64,000 nucleotides of DNA from an uncultured Sulfitobacter sp. (lineage in GTDB: Bacteria; Pseudomonadota; Alphaproteobacteria; Rhodobacterales; Rhodobacteraceae): positions 1 through 64,000 of the forward strand of contig NZ_CANMFS010000009.1 of the NCBI RefSeq assembly GCF_947497275.1, given 5' to 3'. A program made the position numbers and the translations under genes. The notes below the pieces were generated by a model that was given only the letters and a program-made list of their open reading frames with translations, did no database searches and had not been told where the DNA came from. Shown here piece by piece: positions 55,706 through 64,000 of the stretch; within the stretch, counting starts at the first letter, position 1; each line of letters starts with the position of its first letter.

Positions 55706-56746
55706 ATGAAAATTACACGCAAGTCCTTGCTGAGCCTTGCAGGTGCGGCCGCAGTCGGTGCCGTCCTTGGGGCCGTGCCCGCAGTCGCACAGGATGTCAC
55801 CCTGCGGATGCACCAGTTCCTGCCCGACCAAGCCAATGTGCCAAAACTAATCCTCTATCCATGGGCCGACCGCGTTGAAGCGGCAAGCGATGGCCGCATC
55901 AAGATAGAGCGTTACCCTTCGATGCAGCTGGGCGGCACGCCACCCGAGTTGATGGACCAGGCCATCGACGGCGTCGCGGACATCGTCTGGACCGTCGTGG
56001 GCTACACGCCCGGACGCTATCCAAGCACCGAAGTGTTCGAGCTGCCGTTCATGACCACCAACGCGCGTGCGGCCTCCTCCGCGTTCTGGCAGATGTTCGA
56101 GAAGAACATGAAAGACACCGAGTTCAAGGATGTGAAAATATTGGGCACCTGGGTTCACGGTCCGGGCGTGCTGCACACCAGCAACCCTGTGACCACCCCC
56201 GCCGACATGCAAGGTCTTAAAATACGCGGTGGATCTCGCCTTGCCAACGTGCTTCTGGAGAAGGTCGGCGCGACGCCGGTTGGCATGCCGGTCCCCGCGA
56301 TCCCCGAAGCGTTGAGCAAGGGCGTCGTCGATGGCACGACCGTCCCATGGGAAGTCACCGGCTCGCTCAAGGTGTCCGAACTGGTCAGGAACCACACGGA
56401 ATTCGAGGGAAGCAGCCTGTATACGCTGACCTTCGTGCTGGCCATGAACAAGGACCGTTTCGACAGCCTGGATCCTGAACTGCAAAAAGTGATCGAGGAC
56501 AACTCCGGTCTGGAATTCTCGATCCTCGCGGGCGGCACACAGGCGGATGCGGACGGCCCCGAGCGGCAGGTGGCGGTCGATGCGGGCAATAACATCATCC
56601 TACTGTCCGACGCGGACGTGCAGACGTGGAAAGACGCGAGCCGGCCCGTCTATGATGACTGGCTCGCGGATATGCAGAGCGAGGGCATCGACGGTCAGGC
56701 GCTGATCGACGAGGCGCGGGCCCTGATGGATGCCTACGAAGAATAA
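55706..56746 (+). CDS. dctP: TRAP transporter substrate-binding protein (DctP family)
   Basis: Periplasmic solute receptor, 346 residues. Signal peptide (LLSLAGAAAVGAVLGAVPAVA), VTLRMHQFLPDQANVP at the start, and the typical middle GLKIRGGSRLANVLLEKVGATPVGMPVPAIPEAL split, with the conserved Arg. Substrates are usually organic acids. It leads an operon with dctQ and dctM, separated from them by a strong hairpin. GGGAGAG precedes the ATG. Confidence 0.94.
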   Translation: MKITRKSLLSLAGAAAVGAVLGAVPAVAQDVTLRMHQFLPDQANVPKLILYPWADRVEAASDGRIKIERYPSMQLGGTPPELMDQAIDGVADIVWTVVGYTPGRYPSTEVFELPFMTTNARAASSAFWQMFEKNMKDTEFKDVKILGTWVHGPGVLHTSNPVTTPADMQGLKIRGGSRLANVLLEKVGATPVGMPVPAIPEALSKGVVDGTTVPWEVTGSLKVSELVRNHTEFEGSSLYTLTFVLAMNKDRFDSLDPELQKVIEDNSGLEFSILAGGTQADADGPERQVAVDAGNNIILLSDADVQTWKDASRPVYDDWLADMQSEGIDGQALIDEARALMDAYEE

Positions 56747-56766
56747 CTCCACCGTTCAAGGACACA

Positions 56767-56800
56767 GCCCCGCGCCGGCGACGTCGGCGCGGGGCGTTTT
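56767..56800 (+). terminator. Hairpin between dctP and dctQ
   Basis: An 11-bp perfect stem GCCCCGCGCCG / CGGCGCGGGGC with a seven-base loop, then GTTTT. It ends 30 bp before dctQ. It could be a leaky terminator or 3' stabiliser that raises dctP over dctQM expression. Confidence 0.8.
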
Positions 56801-56830
56801 CCGCCTATCCACCCCGAACGAGGCTTGCAG

Positions 56831-57412
56831 ATGCACAGATTGATCCGGACGCTTGCCAAGGGTACGGCGCTGATCGGTGGCGTGGTGTTAATCGGGCTTG
56901 TCATTCTTGCCACGCTGTCGATCGTCGGGCGGTCCGTCAACAAAATGCTGCACACTGATTTTTTCGACGGCTATCTCGCCGGGGTTGCAAAGGCACTGCT
57001 GGATCTTGGGATCGGGCCGATTAACGGCAATTACGAGGTGCTCGAAGCGGGCGTGGCCTTTGCCATATTTTCCTTCCTGCCCGTCTGCCAGTTCTACGGC
57101 GCACATGCGACTGTCGATATCTTCACGTCAGCCCTGCCGGAACGTCTCAACCGCTGGATCATCGCATTTTGGGAAGTCGTGCTGGCCGTGACGATTCTGC
57201 TGATCGTCTGGCGTCTCTACGGCGGGCTTGAACGGTACTACGGCAACGGCGAGACGACCCTGTTCCTCCAATTTCCCGTCTGGTGGTCCTACGCGGCCAG
57301 CTTTGCCGCCGGAATCGTGGCATGTATCGTTGCGGTTTACTGCGCGGTGATCCGCATTCAGGAAGCTGTGATCGGCCAAAATATCCTGCCCAGCGAATTT
57401 GGAGAGCCCTGA
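56831..57412 (+). CDS. dctQ: TRAP transporter small permease DctQ
   Basis: The small membrane subunit, 193 residues with about four helices (IGGVVLIGLVILATLSIVGRS split, VLEAGVAFAIFSFLPVCQF, and two more). FYGAHATVDIFT fits the DctQ core. ATG chosen over a TTG two codons earlier. 4 bp before dctM. Confidence 0.92.
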   Translation: MHRLIRTLAKGTALIGGVVLIGLVILATLSIVGRSVNKMLHTDFFDGYLAGVAKALLDLGIGPINGNYEVLEAGVAFAIFSFLPVCQFYGAHATVDIFTSALPERLNRWIIAFWEVVLAVTILLIVWRLYGGLERYYGNGETTLFLQFPVWWSYAASFAAGIVACIVAVYCAVIRIQEAVIGQNILPSEFGEP

Positions 57413-57415
57413 GAC

Positions 57416-58732
57416 ATGAGCAATCTTGAGCTTGGATTTTGGTCCTTTCCTGTTCTGCTGCTTATGGTGTTCCTGCGCGCGCCTATCGGCCTCGCAATGC
57501 TGTTGTGCGGCTTCGGAGGCTGGTTCATGGCGATGGGCGGCAATCCCGCGCCGCTGCTGGCCAAGCTCAAATCGGAAACCTACACGACGTTCTCAAGCTA
57601 TTCGCTGACGATTATTCCGCTGTTCCTGCTGATGGGGCAGTTCGCGACCCTGTCGGGGATGTCGCAGGCGCTGTTTCGCGCCGCCGAGAGCTTTCTTGGC
57701 CACCGGCGCGGCGGTGTCGCGATGGCCGCGGTGGGCGCATGTGCGGGCTTTGGGGCGATTTGCGGCTCGTCTTTGGCGACGGCCGCTACGATGTCGAAAG
57801 TGGCCCTGCCGGAACTGCGCCGCTATGGCTATTCCGGCGGGTTCTCCACCGCGACGCTGGCGGCGGGTGGCACTCTTGGTATTCTCATCCCTCCGTCGGT
57901 CATTCTGGTGATCTACGCGATCCTAACCGAGCAGAATATCGCGAAACTTTTTCTCGCGGCCTTCATTCCCGGCATCCTTGCCGCGCTTGGCTATATCATC
58001 ACGATTTCGATCTACGTCCGGCTGTATCCCGACGCGGCGGGCACCCGACCCGCAGTGCCCATGGCCGAGCGTTTCGCCGCTTTGAGCAAGACGTGGCCGG
58101 TGCTGGTGATCTTTTTTGTGGTGGTCGGCGGCATCTATCTGGGGTGGTTCACCCCGACCGAGGGGGCCGCGATCGGGGCTGCGGGCACCGGGTTGGTGGC
58201 GTTGCTGTCGCGCGCTCTGGACTGGCAGGTTCTCAAAGAAAGCCTTCTGGGTACGGCACGCACCACAGCGATGATCTTCTTCATCGTGCTGGGCGCGGGC
58301 TTCTACAACGGATTTCTGGCCCTGTCGGGGGTGCCGCAATTCATGGCCGACTGGGTGGTCACGCAAGGCTATAGCCCTTTGCTGGTGCTCAGCATTATCC
58401 TGCTTTTCTATCTGGTATTCGGGTGCCTGATGGACAGCCTGTCGATGATCCTTTTGACGGTCCCGATCTTTTTCCCCGTCATCTCGGCGATGGAGTTCGG
58501 GATGAGCGCGGAACATGTCGCAATTTGGTTCGGTATCCTCGTCCTGATCGTTGTCGAGGTGGGGCTAATCACGCCGCCGGTGGGGATGAACCTGTTCATC
58601 ATAAATTCGATGGACCGGGAGACGGCTATGATCGACACCTACAAGGCGGTTCTGTTTTTCGTCGGATCGGATATTGTCCGGGTTGTCCTGCTCGTCGCGT
58701 TTCCGTCGATCACGCTGTTTTTGATTGCCTGA
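57416..58732 (+). CDS. dctM: TRAP transporter large permease DctM
   Basis: The large permease, 438 residues and about 12 helices, sodium-coupled importer. GSSLATAATMSKVALPELRRYGY split, AGGTLGILIPPSVILVIYAI split, WFTPTEGAAIGAAG, and the end LITPPVGMNLFII are classic DctM motifs. Complete. Substrate is not evident from the sequence. Confidence 0.95.
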   Translation: MSNLELGFWSFPVLLLMVFLRAPIGLAMLLCGFGGWFMAMGGNPAPLLAKLKSETYTTFSSYSLTIIPLFLLMGQFATLSGMSQALFRAAESFLGHRRGGVAMAAVGACAGFGAICGSSLATAATMSKVALPELRRYGYSGGFSTATLAAGGTLGILIPPSVILVIYAILTEQNIAKLFLAAFIPGILAALGYIITISIYVRLYPDAAGTRPAVPMAERFAALSKTWPVLVIFFVVVGGIYLGWFTPTEGAAIGAAGTGLVALLSRALDWQVLKESLLGTARTTAMIFFIVLGAGFYNGFLALSGVPQFMADWVVTQGYSPLLVLSIILLFYLVFGCLMDSLSMILLTVPIFFPVISAMEFGMSAEHVAIWFGILVLIVVEVGLITPPVGMNLFIINSMDRETAMIDTYKAVLFFVGSDIVRVVLLVAFPSITLFLIA

Positions 58733-58744
58733 TTGCCCTTACGT

Positions 58745-59197
58745 ATGAATGACGAAAAAGTTCCAACCGGGCGCGAAATTTTTTTTCACTGTCGTTGTCA
58801 GGCGCCGCGCGCGGCCTATTTCCGCTGTATGGGCAGAACCATTCAAACACGCGGTACATGCGAAGATCCAAGCGCGCTGATCGGGCGTCTGGCGCGGCGG
58901 CTGCGTGATGTGCGGGATGCCAAAGGCATGTCGCGGCGTGTTCTTTCGGAAAAATCGAATATCTCGCAACGCTATCTTGCGCAGCTCGAAGCGGGTAAGG
59001 GCAACATTTCGGTATCGCTGCTTGAGCGGGTGGCGCAGGCGCTTGGTGTCCCGATGCACGCCCTGATCGTGCCGAACCTTGCGGTCGACCGCGAGGCGCA
59101 GGAGATCGCGGCGCTTTACGAGACCGCGCCGTCCAATACGCGTCATGAGGTCAAGAAGCTGCTGAACGCGCCCCGCGACGCTCGACCGTCGGCTTAA
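58745..59197 (+). CDS. XRE-type HTH regulator (BoxR-like N-terminal domain)
   Basis: A short regulator of up to 150 residues. The HTH is clear: LARRLRDVRDAKGMSRRVLSEKS then SQRYLAQLEAGKGNISVSLLERVAQAL, very like the N-terminal domain of BoxR-type benzoyl-CoA regulators. The usual C-terminal shikimate-kinase-like ligand domain is absent: the gene stops after about 55 more residues. The start is uncertain (ATG at 58745 or 58829; no good ribosome site for either). It follows dctM by 12 bp, so it may control the TRAP genes. Confidence 0.75.
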   Translation: MNDEKVPTGREIFFHCRCQAPRAAYFRCMGRTIQTRGTCEDPSALIGRLARRLRDVRDAKGMSRRVLSEKSNISQRYLAQLEAGKGNISVSLLERVAQALGVPMHALIVPNLAVDREAQEIAALYETAPSNTRHEVKKLLNAPRDARPSA

Positions 59198-59306
59198 CCA
59201 AGCCTGTTTGTTCGGGCCGCCGCGCATGGGCGCGGTTATCTGCGGCTGTACCTTCAAGATCTGACTTTTTCACTACAGAGACTTGCAAGGACCCGGCGAA
59301 CCTGAA

Positions 59307-59331
59307 AAGGGCCGCGGCTGGCGCGGCCCTT
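59307..59331 (-). terminator. Terminator of the orphan solute-binding gene
   Basis: Stem AAGGGCCGCG / CGCGGCCCTT with a five-base loop, followed on the minus strand by TTCAGG (a run of four T in total). It sits 30 bp beyond the solute-binding gene's stop. Confidence 0.7.
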
Positions 59332-59359
59332 CCTCTGGTGCTTTCGCAATGTCAGCGGA

Positions 59360-61036
59360 TCAGGATGTCCAAGCCATCCGTGTCGGATAGTATTCAAAAC
59401 TGATATGGTGTTCCGCACCGGTTAGACCCTCGCGGGTGTGGTTGTAGAGCGACCGCCAGTAAGGCTGAATCGTCACGCCTTCTTCCTGGATCAGCTTCTC
59501 GCCGCGCGCCATGATGTCCTTGCGCTTGGTCACGTCAGCCGTTGCCAATGCTTCGGTAAGCAAAGCGTCAAAGTCGGGGTTCGACCAGCCAAATTCGTTC
59601 CATGCCTCGCCCGAACGGTAGGCCAGCGCCCAGATCTGGACCCCAAGAGGGCGGTGGTTCCAGTTGGTTGAGGAAAACGGATACTTCGTCCAGTCGTTCC
59701 AGAAGGTGGAGCCGGGCAGGATCGTTCGTTTCACCTTGATTCCCGCATCGCGCAGCTGTGCTGCGACGGCGTCGGTGGTATCCTTACGCCACGCGTCGTC
59801 AATGGAGATCAGTTCATGCTCGAAATCGAGCATTCCAGCTTCTTCCATCAATGCGCGTGCACCTTCCGGGTCCACGACCGGCGCAGGGATTTCCGCATAT
59901 TCGGGGTGCATCGGGCCAACATGGTGATTTTCAGCGACGATACCGCGTCCGGCATACCCAAGTTCCAGAAGGATGGAGTTGTCCGTTGCCATCGTCAGCG
60001 CGCGGCGCACACGGGAGTCCTCGTAGGGGCGCATGCCATCCACTTCGGCCAACTGGTTCGGACGGATCACGATTGTCGCGGCGGTTGCGATGGAGTTTTC
60101 GACCCACCCGTCGAGGCCCGACAGGATGTCGATGAAATCGCCTTCCATGGAATAGAACGCGTCGACCTCTTCGGCTTCGGCGGCAGCGATCCATGCGGAA
60201 GGGTCGGTGCCGTAGTCGATGTACTCAAGCCGGTCGATGTAGGGTCCGCCGAACACCTCGGTGCCCCACCATTCGAAATCGGGGCGCTTCACCAGCACGC
60301 CCTTGACGCCGACTTCGAGCGTCTCCGGTACATAAGGGCCGGTGCCGACCGGGTTGTCGAGCATATTATCGACTGAAAAACTGCTGTGCACGATCGCGGC
60401 AGGGTAGTCCGCCATGCCGGCAATGAGCGTGATGTCGGAGGCAGGCAGGTTGAGTTTGACCGTGTGGTCGTCGACCACTTCGATCGCGCCGTCGATGGCC
60501 TTGCCGCTTTCCTCGTCGATCAGGGTCGCGAAACGCCCCGCCATCGAATTGCCTTCAACCGACTTGTCGCACCATGCTTCGATGTTGCGCGCGACATCCT
60601 GCGCGGTGAAATCGTCGCCATTGCTCCACTTCACGCCCTGCCGGACGTTCAGGGTATAGATCGTCGCATTGTCGTTGATCTCCCAGCTTTCCAGAAGGGC
60701 AGGCGTGAATGTGCCGTCGTTTTCGTAGATCGCGAGATACTCCAGCCAGCCGCGCGTGAAGTTGGCGATCTGCGACCAGTCGAATGTGCGGGGGTCTTTC
60801 AACGCGCGGACTTCCATCTGCATGCGCACGGTGCCGCCCATCTTCTTGTCCGTGTGGTTTGCCGCCTGTGCCGGCGGGGCCATGCCGATCATCGCATAGG
60901 CGGTCGCCGTCGTGGCGCCAAAGGCGCTCGCAACGGCGAGAAATTCGCGGCGATTTACTGGATCGGCTTTCGCCGCTTCGGCGCTGTCGAGTACGGATTG
61001 CGGGAGCGGTTTGCCGGTGCGTGTGGTGAAATTCAT
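59360..61036 (-). CDS. Family 5 peptide/nickel-type ABC substrate-binding protein, Tat-exported, orphan
   Basis: A 558-residue extracellular solute-binding protein. The N-terminus has a twin-arginine motif [13 protein letters not shown] (Arg29, Arg30) rather than a normal Sec signal. The mature part shows [30 protein letters not shown] split and NPVGTGPY. It is probably a peptide or related solute receptor. No permease or ATPase genes lie nearby: upstream is a repeat-rich 313-bp gap and then an amidohydrolase on the same strand. A ribosome site AGAGGAAG precedes the ATG. Confidence 0.9.
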   Translation of the reverse strand: MNFTTRTGKPLPQSVLDSAEAAKADPVNRREFLAVASAFGATTATAYAMIGMAPPAQAANHTDKKMGGTVRMQMEVRALKDPRTFDWSQIANFTRGWLEYLAIYENDGTFTPALLESWEINDNATIYTLNVRQGVKWSNGDDFTAQDVARNIEAWCDKSVEGNSMAGRFATLIDEESGKAIDGAIEVVDDHTVKLNLPASDITLIAGMADYPAAIVHSSFSVDNMLDNPVGTGPYVPETLEVGVKGVLVKRPDFEWWGTEVFGGPYIDRLEYIDYGTDPSAWIAAAEAEEVDAFYSMEGDFIDILSGLDGWVENSIATAATIVIRPNQLAEVDGMRPYEDSRVRRALTMATDNSILLELGYAGRGIVAENHHVGPMHPEYAEIPAPVVDPEGARALMEEAGMLDFEHELISIDDAWRKDTTDAVAAQLRDAGIKVKRTILPGSTFWNDWTKYPFSSTNWNHRPLGVQIWALAYRSGEAWNEFGWSNPDFDALLTEALATADVTKRKDIMARGEKLIQEEGVTIQPYWRSLYNHTREGLTGAEHHISFEYYPTRMAWTS

Positions 61037-61090
61037 TGTCTTCCTCTCTGTTGTGCAGTGGCGGTGCGCTTCTTAGCGTTGTGCCACAAA

Positions 61091-61108
61091 GACCCGAACA
61101 TTCGGGTC
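61091..61108. promoter_or_regulatory. Palindromic operator candidate
   Basis: GACCCGAA and its perfect complement TTCGGGTC around CA form an 18-bp palindrome, 55 bp upstream of the solute-binding gene start. Likely a dimeric repressor or activator site. Confidence 0.4.
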
Positions 61109-61116
61109 ACGGTGAT

Positions 61117-61138
61117 TGCAGGTTGGCCTGCATTTTTT
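61117..61138 (+). terminator. Small hairpin with T6 run on the plus strand
   Basis: TGCAGG / CCTGCA with a TTGG loop followed by six T residues. It looks like a plus-strand terminator, but no plus-strand gene precedes it; it may end an antisense or unknown short transcript, or it may be part of the promoter region. Confidence 0.35.
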
Positions 61139-61349
61139 GCTTGTTCTCGTCTTTCCTGGTCGCACGGATGTGACCGGTCGGGTCTGAGTAGGTTGAGATG
61201 ATCAGACGTATCCCCAATGGCGTCAACCCCAACGAAAAAACCAAAAATTCTCAAACGGATGCTTGTCGGAATACGGTCGTTCGGGAACAGCTGGGGCGCG
61301 GGACGCGCGCTGGCGGTTGTCGCAGCGGTTTGCGCCCTCCGAAATCCGC

Positions 61350-62540
61350 TCATGCCGAACCTGCTACGGGCAGGCAGTGCAGCGGCGTACGCCCGGCGAC
61401 AAGTGCGCAGGTATCGGGGGCGGCTCCCCGCCTCAACCCGTCCAGCGGTGCGCCATCCACCCACAGCGGATCTAGGCCCATCGCTTCGCGCGCGTGGGTG
61501 GTAATCATCGGCAGCCAGTCCCCCATCGGCGGATCCAGATGGGCCGTCAGCGCGGCGATGTGCAACGCCGCCATCGGGTCGAACTGACCCATCGGACAGA
61601 ACGCGTCCCCGACGTTGTCGGAGCCGGTCAGCACCCGCACCCCCGCCGTGCGCAATTCGCGCAGTCGGGTGATGCCGCGTCGCTCCGGCGTGCCCTTGCG
61701 ACGGTCCTGAAGGTACAGGTTCGTCGTCGGCAGCGCGCACACGGCGATCGCCGCCCGCATCAGTTTATCTGCGATGCGCGCAACGCTGTCTGGGTCCCGG
61801 TCCATCAGGCTCACGGCGTGGCCGCACAGTACCGGACCCTGGAACTGGGCGTTCAGGATCGCGTCGGCGATCCGTTCGAGCCCGTTGAAATCGCCCAGCC
61901 CCTCGTCGACGTGGAAATCGAGCGGCAGACCAAGGGTCTCCGCGGCATTGATCATATTGCGCAGGCCTTCGTCCACACGGTCGTGGTCCAGCACGAACGC
62001 CCCGAGGGCGCCGTGTGCCGCTGACGCCTGTCGCGCCACGTCATGGCAGAACGCCTTGTCGGCCATCCGGTCGATCCCCATGAGCGGGGACAGCTGGAGC
62101 GTGATTTCGGGTGCATCCTCACCAAGTTCGCGCAAAACCTCCCAGGCGAGCGGTGCCTGCGCGCTGTCGCCCCAATCCACATGGCTGCGCAACGCGCCGC
62201 ATCCGGCCTCGCGGGCCTGTGCCAATCCGTGCCCGGCCCTGCGGCGCACATCTTCCTCGGTCCAGCCTTCGCGGTCTTTCGACTGGGCATTGATTGCGGC
62301 CCTCAGATCGCCCGCGACCGGCCCCATCCGCGCGATTGTGTGACACTTATCGAGATGGCAATGCGGCTCTGTCAGCGCGGGCAGCAGCATCTGGGGGGTG
62401 TCTGTGCGCGCGCTCGAATGCAGGCGGACGGCGGTGCCGCGTTCAATGGTCAAAGCGCCGCGTTGGCAATCACCCTCTCGCGTGCCCCCAAAGCGGTCCG
62501 GGTCGCGCAGGAGACTGCGGGGAATCAAGATATCTTCCAT
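61350..62540 (-). CDS. Cytosine deaminase-like metal-dependent amidohydrolase
   Basis: A 396-residue TIM-barrel amidohydrolase. Metal ligands and catalytic residues fit the cytosine deaminase group: H60-C-H62-LDK, FHVDEG, CGHAVSL and TGSDNVGDAF. It could deaminate cytosine, creatinine or a related ring. The start MEDILIPRS was chosen over an upstream ATG. It is upstream of the orphan solute-binding gene on the same strand, separated by 313 bp. Divergent from the DMT exporter. Confidence 0.85.
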   Translation of the reverse strand: MEDILIPRSLLRDPDRFGGTREGDCQRGALTIERGTAVRLHSSARTDTPQMLLPALTEPHCHLDKCHTIARMGPVAGDLRAAINAQSKDREGWTEEDVRRRAGHGLAQAREAGCGALRSHVDWGDSAQAPLAWEVLRELGEDAPEITLQLSPLMGIDRMADKAFCHDVARQASAAHGALGAFVLDHDRVDEGLRNMINAAETLGLPLDFHVDEGLGDFNGLERIADAILNAQFQGPVLCGHAVSLMDRDPDSVARIADKLMRAAIAVCALPTTNLYLQDRRKGTPERRGITRLRELRTAGVRVLTGSDNVGDAFCPMGQFDPMAALHIAALTAHLDPPMGDWLPMITTHAREAMGLDPLWVDGAPLDGLRRGAAPDTCALVAGRTPLHCLPVAGSA

Positions 62541-62648
62541 TTCAATCGGCTCGCTTGGTCGGGTCCTTGTAAAAGGGTAGGGCGCATCGAGGCACAGTCG
62601 AGTACCCAACGCCTTTACGCCACCGACAAAAGCGGTCACCTCTGTTGC

Positions 62649-63515
62649 ATGACCATGCAATCGAAAGGGATTCTTCTGACGGTACTGGGCGTTCTGTGCG
62701 TCGTGCCGGACAGCCTGTTTGTGCGATTGATCGCAGCAGATCCTCTGACGATCGCCTTCTGGCGCTTGCTCAACTCCGCCGTCCTCATCGCGCTGGGACT
62801 CTACCTATGGCGTGGCACCGCCCCGTTTCGGGCTGTGCTTTCGACAGGATGGGCAGGCGTGGTGTTCGGTGCCGGTACGGGGCTCAGCGGGGCGCTGTTC
62901 GTGTTGGCCGTCGCACATACTTCTGTGGCCAATGTGGTGTTCATCATCGCCGCGATGCCGGTGTTTGCGATGATTTTCAGCCGGTTATTTCTGGCGGAAC
63001 CGATCAGTCGCCGGATGCTGCTGACCATCGCGGCGGTCGCGTTTGGCCTTGGCATCATCGCCTACGGCTCGGGCCAGACACAGGGCGCGTCGATCACCGG
63101 CGATCTGATGGCTCTGGGCGTGTCGGCATTGTTCGCCGCCGGGCTGACCGCCGCGCGGCGGGTGCGGAATGTGCCGATGGTCGCGATGGTTCCGATGGCT
63201 TACGTCGTGGTTGCTGCCGCACTGTTGCCCTTCGCCGCACCGTTCAGCGTCGCGGCCGCGGACATCCCATTTCTTGCCGCGCATGCCGGGTTCATCGCTC
63301 TGTCCTCGATCTTTCTCGCACTTGGACCGCGCTTTATCACCAGCGCGGAGGTGTCATTGCTGGTGCTGATTGAAAGCGTCTGCGCACCGCTGCTGGTTTG
63401 GGGCGTCCTGGGCGAGGATCCGGGCCCTTGGGCCATACTGGGCGGCGCGGTGGTGCTGGGGGCACTGTTCGCATCCAACCTCTACGTTCTGATGCGGCGG
63501 CGCGGACGCGCTTAG
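62649..63515 (+). CDS. EamA/DMT family transporter
   Basis: A 288-residue inner-membrane protein of two EamA repeats, ten helices. VPDSLFVRLIAADPLTIAFWR is the first helix-loop of the family, and LALGPRFITSAEVSLLVLIESVCAPLLVWG split is the conserved second-repeat region. Likely exports an amino acid or metabolite. The ATG giving MTMQSKG is used; MQSKG is possible. Its stop overlaps the mipZ stop by 3 bp. Confidence 0.9.
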   Translation: MTMQSKGILLTVLGVLCVVPDSLFVRLIAADPLTIAFWRLLNSAVLIALGLYLWRGTAPFRAVLSTGWAGVVFGAGTGLSGALFVLAVAHTSVANVVFIIAAMPVFAMIFSRLFLAEPISRRMLLTIAAVAFGLGIIAYGSGQTQGASITGDLMALGVSALFAAGLTAARRVRNVPMVAMVPMAYVVVAAALLPFAAPFSVAAADIPFLAAHAGFIALSSIFLALGPRFITSAEVSLLVLIESVCAPLLVWGVLGEDPGPWAILGGAVVLGALFASNLYVLMRRRGRA

Positions 63516-64000
63516 AAGTCCGCGTCGACCCCCGGCAAATTCAGTGCCTTGATCAGGTCGCGCAATTCCTGCCGCGCCGCGATGTTGGAGATGTTAAGCT
63601 GTTTGACGCCGATGTCCTTGAGATCCAGCAGGGTCAGGCCGCGCGGAAACAGCTCGCGGAAGATCACCCGTTCGTTGAAGCCGGGTGCGATGCGAAAGCC
63701 GATACGCTTGGACAGGTTCTGGATCGCGCGCTCCATCTTGTCCTTGTTGACCATGCGCTGCGCGCCCAGGCGATTGCGCACCACGACCCAGTCGATCGCC
63801 GGCAGCCCGGCCTGCGACCGCAGCTGGCGCGCGTTCCAGACCATCTCGGAATAGACCGAGGGGCCGGTGATCTTGTCTCCGGAGGCGTCGGTGTGGGCCA
63901 GCAGATCAAAATCGATGAAGCTGTCGTTGAGTGGCGTGATCAGAGTGTCGGCCAGCGAATGGGCGACCTGGCTCAGCCGGGTGTGTGATCCCGGACAATC
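63512..64000 (-). CDS. mipZ: Division-plane positioning ATPase MipZ (C-terminal part, cut by window end)
   Basis: The last 162 codons of a ParA-like ATPase. It reads on from the window edge as DTLITPLNDSFIDFDLL, SVYSEMVWNA, WVVVRNRLGAQ, AIQNLSKRIGFRI and ERVIFRELFPRGLTLLDLKDIG, which is MipZ. MipZ binds ParB at the origins and inhibits FtsZ near the poles, so it places the division plane. The 5' end, with the P-loop, lies outside the window. It is convergent with the DMT gene. Confidence 0.93.
   Translation of the reverse strand, partial: DCPGSHTRLSQVAHSLADTLITPLNDSFIDFDLLAHTDASGDKITGPSVYSEMVWNARQLRSQAGLPAIDWVVVRNRLGAQRMVNKDKMERAIQNLSKRIGFRIAPGFNERVIFRELFPRGLTLLDLKDIGVKQLNISNIAARQELRDLIKALNLPGVDADF

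Larger units (their letters stand above)
61037..61349. other. Intergenic region upstream of the orphan solute-binding gene
   Basis: No gene. It holds two inverted repeats near the solute-binding gene start (described separately). Rightward, small open frames on both strands run into the amidohydrolase gene and lack ribosome sites or recognisable domains. Confidence 0.6.

Overview
The window looks like an ordinary chromosomal stretch of an alphaproteobacterium of the order Rhodobacterales, most likely the Roseobacter group. The grounds are high GC, the MipZ division ATPase, a TrcR (DUF1013) regulator, a FYDLN-acid protein, L-malyl-CoA/beta-methylmalyl-CoA lyase closely matching the Rhodobacter enzyme, a bioMNY biotin transporter, a membrane-anchored cytochrome c and a compact 4.5S-type SRP RNA. 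All calls were made by eye; no database search was run.

Layout. 1-1.6 kb: a lower-GC, decayed accessory stretch (a broken AAA ATPase fragment, unidentified relics, a nucleotide-binding gene with two in-frame stops) against the 3' end of tRNA-Ala(GGC). 1.7-7.2 kb: small housekeeping genes, accA, and a divergent lysE/Lrp pair. 7.2-11.8 kb: mcl1 diverging from a likely D-amino-acid operon (dgcN, dgcA, D-amino acid transaminase, MaoC hydratase). 11.8-23.4 kb: pyk, an RTX protein, rpmI-rplT, catalase, pheS-X-pheT (X is an unknown membrane protein wedged in by overlapping codons), ytoQ and mscL. 23.4-27 kb: ald with its divergent Lrp regulator, a double SpoIIAA-like protein, rpsU and COQ9. 27-31.5 kb: bioMNY facing a coupled acyl-CoA ligase/thiolase pair. 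31.5-43.6 kb: quinone reductase, RNase T2, trcR, a membrane EEP protein, dnaX-ybaB-recR, a zinc peptidase, the SRP RNA, a wrecked cpdB-like pseudogene, nudC, prephenate dehydratase and cytochrome c. 43.8-51.2 kb: yejABEF followed by a convergent D,D-carboxypeptidase. 51.4-55.5 kb: HAD, clpS, methyltransferase, SDR, hemF and a tRNA with a CAT anticodon. 55.7-59.2 kb: a TRAP transporter with an HTH regulator. 59.3-64 kb: an orphan Tat-exported solute-binding protein, a cytosine-deaminase-like amidohydrolase, a DMT exporter and the C-terminal part of mipZ, cut by the window end.

How genes work together. Several loci bear on D-amino acids and peptidoglycan turnover. DacC trims D-Ala, YejABEF may import muropeptides, the transaminase can move amino groups from D-Ala to D-Glu, DgcN/DgcA can convert D-Glu to N-acetyl-L-Glu, and Ald handles L-Ala. 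This link is inference. The bioMNY/ligase/thiolase grouping resembles the biotin-regulated yhfUTS operon of Bacillus. No phage, CRISPR array, intact IS element or recognisable defence system was seen. The clearest novelties are the coupled gene between pheS and pheT, the ligase/thiolase pair beside bioMNY (its thiolase lacks one catalytic cysteine), an SDR without its catalytic lysine, and the repeat-rich mcl1/dgcN control region.
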